Below, one piece after another: positions 59,701 to 64,000 of a DNA stretch of 64,000 nucleotides. The position numbers and the translations under genes were made by a program. This DNA is from Sulfurovum riftiae (GTDB taxonomy: Bacteria; Campylobacterota; Campylobacteria; Campylobacterales; Sulfurovaceae). Under the pieces are notes generated by a model. It saw only the letters and a program-made list of their open reading frames with translations, was not told the origin of the DNA and did not search any database. Each line of letters opens with the position of its first letter. Within the stretch, counting starts at the first letter, position 1. The stretch lies in the NCBI RefSeq assembly GCF_001595645.1, contig NZ_LNKT01000023.1:124001-188000 (forward strand), read 5' to 3'.

Positions 59701-61136
59701 CGAATGCGAAGATCGCGGTCAAACTCGTATCGACTGCGGGTGTCGGGACCATTGCGGCCGGTGTGGCGAAAGCCTATGCCGACAAGATCATCATCTCCGG
59801 CGGGGACGGCGGTACGGGTGCCGCACCTATCGGTTCTATCCGTTTTGCGGGTAACCCGTGGGAACTCGGACTCTTTGAGGCGCATAATTCCCTCAAAGCC
59901 AACAACCTCAGAGGACAGGTTACGCTGGAAACAGACGGTGGACTTAAAACGGCACTCGATGTTGTCAAAGCGGCGATCTTCGGTGCCGAAGAGTATGCTT
60001 TCGGTACGGGTGCACTGGTCATTGTCGGCTGTATGATGCTGCGCGTCTGTCATCTCAATACCTGTGGGGTAGGGGTAGCGACACAGGATCCGCATCTGAG
60101 AGAGCGTTTCAAAGGAAATGTCAAGAAAGTGGTGAACTACTTTACGCTGCTTGCCGAAGAGGTTCAAGAGATCCTTGCCTCGCTCGGATACCGTTCAATT
60201 GAAGAGATCGTCGGTAAAACAGAGCTTCTAAAGGTCATCGATGATGAATTTGCCAAAAAGTTCGACTTTGAGCAGTTCCTACAGAAAGTGGAGGGAACAG
60301 ATACCTGTCAGGTACCTTTCAATGAACCGTATGACAAAAATGAGTATGAAAAAGAGATCATTGAAGAGTTGATGCCGACGATCAAAGATCCGAGTACACC
60401 GATCGTACTCAATAAAGAGATCACGAACCTGAACAGAAGTTTCGGTACGAGAATTTCCGGTGAGATCGCAGCGATCCATGGAAATGCAGGGCTTCCGGAA
60501 GACACTATCACTTTGAATGTCAAAGGGGTGACAGGACAGTCTCTGGGTGCTTTCCTCAGCAAAGGTGTGACCATCAATGTAGAGGGTGCAGGAAATGACT
60601 ATATCGGGAAAGGGATGAACGGCGGCCGCATTGTCATCACTGCCGAGAAATCAGGCCCCGAGTTCGCTCTGGGCGGTAATACCTGTCTTTATGGTGCAAC
60701 AGGGGGTACGGTCTATATCAACGGTCAGGTAGGCGAGCGTTTTGCTGTACGTAACTCCGGTGTAACGACAGTGGTAGAAGGTACGGGTGACCACCCTTGT
60801 GAGTATATGACAGGCGGTGTGGTCGTCATTCTCGGGAAGACCGGTATCAACTTCGGTGCGGGTATGACAGGCGGTAAAGCCTTTGTCTACGATGAAGAGG
60901 GAACGTTCTACGAGAAAGTGAACCCTGAACTTGTCGAAGCGCTCCGTATCGATACGGATGAGTGGGACTATGAGATGTTCGAGCTCAAAAGACTTTTGAG
61001 AGACTACGTTGCCAAAACAGGCAGCAAAAAAGCACAGGAGATCCTGGACAATGCTAGAACGGCAGTGCGTAAGTTCTGGATGGTCGTCCCCCGCGGTGCC
61101 AGACCAACGCTGATCATCGATAAAAAAGGGGAATAA
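56721..61136 (+). CDS. gltB: Glutamate synthase large subunit GltB
   Basis: A 1471-residue enzyme that takes the amide of glutamine to make glutamate from 2-oxoglutarate. The N-terminal amidotransferase has its nucleophile at Cys12 after an 11-residue leader (MRDLFTSFKDNCGFG). The FMN and synthase domain has NSGEGGEDPERYG and GGDGGTGAAPIGSIR. The 3Fe-4S ligands are in CMMLRVCHLNTC. The C-terminal beta-helix is rich in GxxGG repeats. A TATAAT-like box lies near 56647. The small subunit gltD is not next to it; the next gene is an IMPase. Confidence 0.97.
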   Translation: MRDLFTSFKDNCGFGLLCSIDNTPTHQNLEDAVTSLSRMMHRGAIAADGKTGDGSGLLLSLPKSFFEAEAGKAGIELPENYAVAMVFSRKESDFKVIERICANNDLKIVYERTVPVDTNALGEQALTTLPNIKQIFVAPQGVVAVERFEALVYLSRKEIEHELRDDRDFYIPSFSSKVISYKGLVMPTHIKEFYKDLADENFKISFCLFHQRFSTNTLPEWRLAQPFRMIAHNGEINSVTANRFNVKAKMAAVKSEVFTDEEMQRLTDVIQDRMSDSASLDNFMEFLRVNGVDFFKAARSLVPAPWHNAPQMDGDLRAFYEYASTCFEPWDGPAAVSMTDGRYIGCVLDRNGLRPSKYIITTDKRLLITSEYGVLNIPDEQIVERGRLQSGEMMGVDLKYGRVLKSNDIDDYLKSMYPYNKWLSQNMSYLQEHVPTAKVDVVSKDHKEMEAKQRYFNYTLEVMREVIKPMIAEGKETTGAMGDDTPIAAFSTEQRNFTDFFKQKFAQVTNPPIDPIREKTVMSLNTGFGEVRNVLSDDAEHAKRLKTVLPVMSAEKFAILKEFGDENNEKYDPVYKARCYDTTYTTDLRGSLNKLVDTIVEDVRNDGVRTIILDDRGLNDETKVIPMLMLIGRLSQVLLEEQLRHLTSIVAVTGEVFDPHSAACMIGYGAAAIYPYLLYYTVEQLSEDVYDMKMNLKRFRRAMGAGLLKIMSKMGISTISSYRNSRLFDTIGLGEEIVSECFIGTHGLLKGLGYEDIDQRLNTYHNRAFTNAFEGKKNALYKGGFYKYKKGEEYHDFSRPVITAIQTAAESGSKEDYKKLSEMIDKRDKKFIRDFFELNSDRAPISIDEVEPVSEIFKRFSTAAMSMGSISQEAHEVLAEAMNTIGAKSNSGEGGEDPERYGTIKNSKIKQIASGRFGVTPEYLRSAEEIQIKVAQGAKPGEGGQLPGSKVSPLIAKLRFTKPGVTLISPPPHHDIYSIEDLAQLIFDMKQINPNAKIAVKLVSTAGVGTIAAGVAKAYADKIIISGGDGGTGAAPIGSIRFAGNPWELGLFEAHNSLKANNLRGQVTLETDGGLKTALDVVKAAIFGAEEYAFGTGALVIVGCMMLRVCHLNTCGVGVATQDPHLRERFKGNVKKVVNYFTLLAEEVQEILASLGYRSIEEIVGKTELLKVIDDEFAKKFDFEQFLQKVEGTDTCQVPFNEPYDKNEYEKEIIEELMPTIKDPSTPIVLNKEITNLNRSFGTRISGEIAAIHGNAGLPEDTITLNVKGVTGQSLGAFLSKGVTINVEGAGNDYIGKGMNGGRIVITAEKSGPEFALGGNTCLYGATGGTVYINGQVGERFAVRNSGVTTVVEGTGDHPCEYMTGGVVVILGKTGINFGAGMTGGKAFVYDEEGTFYEKVNPELVEALRIDTDEWDYEMFELKRLLRDYVAKTGSKKAQEILDNARTAVRKFWMVVPRGARPTLIIDKKGE

Positions 61137-61181
61137 GCTCATTGCTTTGCAATGAAGTGTTCAGCGTTCAGATGCTTGGAG

Positions 61182-61199
61182 GGTGGGCTTCAGCCCACC
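61182..61199. repeat. GGTGGGC hairpin repeat, copy 5
   Basis: GGTGGGC-TTCA-GCCCACC in the gap between gltB and the IMPase-like gene. Identical to copies at 40781 and 49314; the pair at 50202 and 50331 belongs to the MITE-like element. Confidence 0.8.
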
Positions 61200-61262
61200 A
61201 TTCCTAATCTGGGTAAGCGATTCCTACTTCTGTTATCTTCATCATAAAAAAGGAAATTCCCC

Positions 61263-61997
61263 TTGAACGATTTTATCCAGGCCTGTATCGATGCCAATGA
61301 AGAGATAGCAAAAGCATTTGAAAAAGGCTTTGACACCTCCTGGTATGAAAAGACCGAAGTAGGGGCGGGAGGCGATGTAAGCTCCCGTCTCGACCTCTTT
61401 GCGGAAGAGGTATTCTTCAAACACCTTTCCTCTTTCGGAGAGATAGAGTCAGAAGAATCAGGCATTATGGGCGAGGGTGAGATAAAGATCATCATCGATC
61501 CCATCGACGGCTCTTCCAATGCCCTCTCTCTTTTCCCCTATTACGGTACTTCGGTTGCGAGAGTGAATGAAGAGGGTATCCTGGATGCGGCAGTGGTCTG
61601 CAATCTTGCCAACGGTGATCTTTTCATCAAGTCTGAGAATGAAGCGGTACTGCAGGGAAAACTTTTCAGTAACAATTTTCATGCCAGACATACCTCTTCC
61701 GCTTCGGAAATAGGACTTTTCGAGAAAGCCTATGCCCATCCTCTGCTGGTCGCAGCATTGGACAAAGCCGGATTGAAATTTCGGGCACCTGGCGCCATTG
61801 CCCTCTCTCTGGCCTATGCCCACACAGTGGAGTATGTCCTCTTCGTAGGGATGTTTCGAATCTACGACTTTGCAGCCGGGCTGGCACTTTGTGAGGGGCT
61901 TGAAGTGATCGTTGAGCAAGATTATGTTATAGTATCGAAAGATAAAAGCGTGCTTGAAAAAATAGAAGCGATCGTTAGTGCATTAGAGGATGAATAA
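61263..61997 (+). CDS. Inositol-monophosphatase-family phosphatase
   Basis: A 244-residue protein. The metal-binding motif IIIDPIDGSSNAL (Asp79, Asp82) and the earlier Glu pair in EIESEESG are conserved, but the C-terminal motif is MFRIYDFAAGLALCEG, a variant of the usual WDxAAG with Tyr for Trp. It could act on inositol phosphates, PAP (CysQ) or fructose bisphosphate. The TTG at 61263 has AAGGAA about 8-9 bases upstream; no ATG fits. The next gene, accD, starts two bases after the stop. Confidence 0.85.
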   Translation: MNDFIQACIDANEEIAKAFEKGFDTSWYEKTEVGAGGDVSSRLDLFAEEVFFKHLSSFGEIESEESGIMGEGEIKIIIDPIDGSSNALSLFPYYGTSVARVNEEGILDAAVVCNLANGDLFIKSENEAVLQGKLFSNNFHARHTSSASEIGLFEKAYAHPLLVAALDKAGLKFRAPGAIALSLAYAHTVEYVLFVGMFRIYDFAAGLALCEGLEVIVEQDYVIVSKDKSVLEKIEAIVSALEDE

Positions 61998-61999
61998 GT

Positions 62000-62917
62000 A
62001 TGGAGTTTGGTACAATGTTTAGTAATTTATTTGGTAAAGAGCAGAAAAAAGAAGAGCAGACGAATCAGTGGATCAAGTGTCCCAAGTGTACCTCTTTGAT
62101 GTACTACAAAGAGGTCGAAGCCATTCAGAATGTCTGTCCGAAGTGTAACCATCATTTCCGTATCAATGCGGCCAAAAGGATCGCTTCGATCGCAGATGAA
62201 GGCAGTTTTGTTGAATTTGACAGTAACCTTGCACCGGTAGATCCGCTGAAATTCACCGACAAGAAATCCTACAAGAAGCGTCTCGATGAGGCAAAAGCCA
62301 AAACAGGCAAGACCTCTTCTGTGGTCAGCGGGAGCTGTACCATAGACGGACAGCCTGTAGAACTTGTGGTCTTTGATTTTGCTTTCATGGGTGGAAGCCT
62401 TGGGTCGGTCGAAGGTGAGAAGATCGTCCGTGCAGTTGACAGAGCCATTGAAAAAGGGTGCGGTGTCATCATTGTCAGTGCATCGGGCGGTGCAAGAATG
62501 CAGGAGAGTACCTATTCACTGCTGCAGATGAGCAAGACCTCCGCGGCACTCAAAAGGCTCGATGCCAAAGGCCTGCCGTTCATTTCCATTCTTACAGACC
62601 CGACAATGGGCGGGGTCTCCGCATCGTTCGCGATGTTGGGAGATATCATTATCGCAGAGCCGGGTGCACTGATAGGGTTTGCGGGACAGCGTGTCATCAA
62701 ACAGACCGTGGGTGTGGACCTTCCCGAAGGTTTCCAGCGTTCGGAATTCCTGCTTGAGCACGGACTCATCGACATGGTCGTAGACAGAGGAAACATGAAG
62801 CAGACACTTTCAGACTTCTTCAAACTTTTCGGAAATGGGAACAGCCCGGCAAAACTTCGCGCTATGGACAGCGGAGAGCATGCTGAAACTGCTGCCGTAG
62901 AGGAAGAGGAGCAGTAG
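62000..62917 (+). CDS. accD: Acetyl-CoA carboxylase carboxyltransferase beta subunit
   Basis: A 305-residue protein with the N-terminal zinc ribbon (Cys27, Cys30, Cys46, Cys49 in WIKCPKCTSLM and NVCPKCNHHF) and the crotonase-like carboxyltransferase fold: SGGARMQESTYSLLQMSKT and ILTDPTMGGVSASFAMLGDI. With AccA it transfers the carboxyl group from biotin to acetyl-CoA, making malonyl-CoA. It starts three bases after the IMPase stop and is probably cotranscribed with it. The C-terminus has an acidic tail. Confidence 0.96.
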   Translation: MEFGTMFSNLFGKEQKKEEQTNQWIKCPKCTSLMYYKEVEAIQNVCPKCNHHFRINAAKRIASIADEGSFVEFDSNLAPVDPLKFTDKKSYKKRLDEAKAKTGKTSSVVSGSCTIDGQPVELVVFDFAFMGGSLGSVEGEKIVRAVDRAIEKGCGVIIVSASGGARMQESTYSLLQMSKTSAALKRLDAKGLPFISILTDPTMGGVSASFAMLGDIIIAEPGALIGFAGQRVIKQTVGVDLPEGFQRSEFLLEHGLIDMVVDRGNMKQTLSDFFKLFGNGNSPAKLRAMDSGEHAETAAVEEEEQ

Positions 62918-62953
62918 GCTTCTCCCTCCCTTGATAGAGAAGGGTTCTTCTTC

Positions 62954-64000
62954 TTACATATATTTTCTGGTTTTTGATGTAGCCTGTGCTTCCAAAGGGT
63001 CATCCGGCCAGTAGTGCTTTTTGTATTTTCCTCTTAACTCTTTTTTGACTTCATCATAGGTGTTTTTCCAAAAACTTTCCAGGTCCTGCGTGACCTGCAT
63101 GGGGCGTGAGGCAGGGGAGAGCAGATGGATCATCAATTTTACTTTTCCGTTGAGCACGGTAGGTGTGCTTCTTGTGCCGAACATCTCCTGCAGGCGTACG
63201 GCCAGAACGGGTTGTTCCGGATCGCTGTAATCCAAGGTAATGTTAGAACCGCTGGCCACCTTGAGTTTTTCGGGAGCCAGCCTGTCGAGCAGCTGTGTCT
63301 GTTCAAAGCTGAGTCGTCCCAAAAGGATCTGATGCAGATCCAGGTTCTGGCAGGCTTTGAGGGTAGTAATACCTGCAAGGTAGGGAGCCAGCCACTCATC
63401 CATATTCTTCAGGAGACCAGTATCTGAAAAGTCCGGGAAGTCCAGACCGTGAAAGTTTAAAAAACTGACTCTCTCTTTTAAACTCTTGGCCTCTTTACTC
63501 CAGTTTAAAACACCCAAACCTAACGCTTCCAGCTCATCCAAAAGTACCTCCTGTATCTCTTCTGCCAGTTCTGCTTTGGATGATGGACTGATCTGTGTCT
63601 CTTTGAGTGTAATGGCACCCACTCGCTGAACACTCCTTGCTTCAACTCTTTGCTGTTCCTCATTCCAGGTAAGCACATCTGAGATCTCAAGTTCCAAGTA
63701 CGCCTCGATCTGATCACGTGTTATTTCGCAGGCTTTGTAGATGTTCGCATTTGTTGATTTTGCATCAAGGTCACAGACCACCAGATAAGAAGCATCATAG
63801 AGTTCATCTTCTTTATGAAGGGTCGCACCTTTTCCGTTGGAGAGAAGATACGTGCCGGTGTTACTGTAACGCAGGGCAGCGATACGGTCAGGATAGGCAA
63901 AAGAGAGAAGTACGCCAAGAAGTTCTGTGTCGATCTCCTTTTTTTGTACCTTTTCCAAGCGTTTGGCATTGGCAAGCAGGTAGTGGCACTGTTTGAGATT
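62954..64000 (-). CDS. hrpB: ATP-dependent helicase HrpB, C-terminal part (cut by window edge)
   Basis: The last 348 residues of an HrpB-type DEAH helicase; the frame is open to the window end (NLKQCHYLLANAKR...). The visible part is the HrpB C-terminal region (LLSFAYPDRIAALRY, LLNGKVKLMIHLLSPASRPMQVTQDLESFW, YKKHYWPDDPLEAQAT). The helicase core lies outside. HrpB proteins act on RNA or protein-RNA complexes, with no settled role. It is convergent to accD. Confidence 0.9.
   Translation of the reverse strand, partial: NLKQCHYLLANAKRLEKVQKKEIDTELLGVLLSFAYPDRIAALRYSNTGTYLLSNGKGATLHKEDELYDASYLVVCDLDAKSTNANIYKACEITRDQIEAYLELEISDVLTWNEEQQRVEARSVQRVGAITLKETQISPSSKAELAEEIQEVLLDELEALGLGVLNWSKEAKSLKERVSFLNFHGLDFPDFSDTGLLKNMDEWLAPYLAGITTLKACQNLDLHQILLGRLSFEQTQLLDRLAPEKLKVASGSNITLDYSDPEQPVLAVRLQEMFGTRSTPTVLNGKVKLMIHLLSPASRPMQVTQDLESFWKNTYDEVKKELRGKYKKHYWPDDPLEAQATSKTRKYM

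Noticed and set aside
1-64000. tRNA, rRNA, tmRNA and CRISPR arrays
   Set aside because: No cloverleaf ends, rRNA segments or regularly spaced direct repeats were seen on reading; no search program was available.

Overview
The window looks like a chromosomal piece of a Sulfurovum-like member of the Campylobacterota (epsilonproteobacteria). The pointers are a RecO of the epsilonproteobacterial type (YRFFGARHS), a membrane-anchored MurF preceded by an alpha/beta hydrolase as in Helicobacter, short Aer-type single-PAS proteins, and moderate-GC core genes broken by AT-rich accessory blocks. The genus is an inference; no rRNA or tRNA gene was seen to confirm it.

Left part (1-19.2 kb). Two tandem PAS proteins open the window. 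The second is preceded by a well-formed c-di-GMP-I (GEMM) riboswitch whose 3' strand can also pair next to the ribosome binding site. Then come murJ, a lipoprotein, ruvA, ecotin, a HEPN-like protein, an NlpC/P60 cell-wall hydrolase and a small cytochrome c. A complete nine-gene V/A-type rotary ATPase operon (stalk G/H, C, I, K, F, E, A, B, D) follows and runs straight into a flavoprotein and two different L,D-transpeptidases. An alpha/beta hydrolase and murF close this part. A large structured repeat begins inside the murF stop codon.

Middle accessory part (19.2-43 kb). A DUF4143 ATPase is followed by an island for exported proteins: AraC-type regulator, two outer-membrane proteins, a DUF1254/DUF1214 protein, a Tat-exported metal hydrolase, a patatin phospholipase and an uncharacterised secreted protein. 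Four promoter regions in this island share an 18-bp motif in the same orientation to the gene, which points to one regulon. Next come a single-chain restriction-modification enzyme with an AT-rich recognition segment, a META-domain protein and a possible lysozyme-like exported protein. An AT-rich block then holds a WYL regulator, six uncharacterised or unusual small genes and a sirtuin. Two copies of one palindromic operator (GAC-N7-GTC core) lie in front of its two transcription units. This block is the best candidate for an undescribed system. MazEF-like and CcdAB toxin-antitoxin pairs and a second DUF4143 ATPase follow.

Right part (43-64 kb). A fused TRAP transporter, an orphan MNT nucleotidyltransferase with a trace of its HEPN partner, and a second DUF1254 gene with a broken copy of the secreted protein from the first island come first. 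They are followed by thioredoxins, MoxR and a fructosamine-kinase-like protein next to a 152-bp MITE-like element. An apparent operon of exported glutaminase, porin and AspT-family transporter follows. Core genes complete the window: yjdM (phnA), recO, gltB, an inositol-monophosphatase-like gene, accD and the 3' part of hrpB. Short GGTGGGC hairpins recur at five places on this side.
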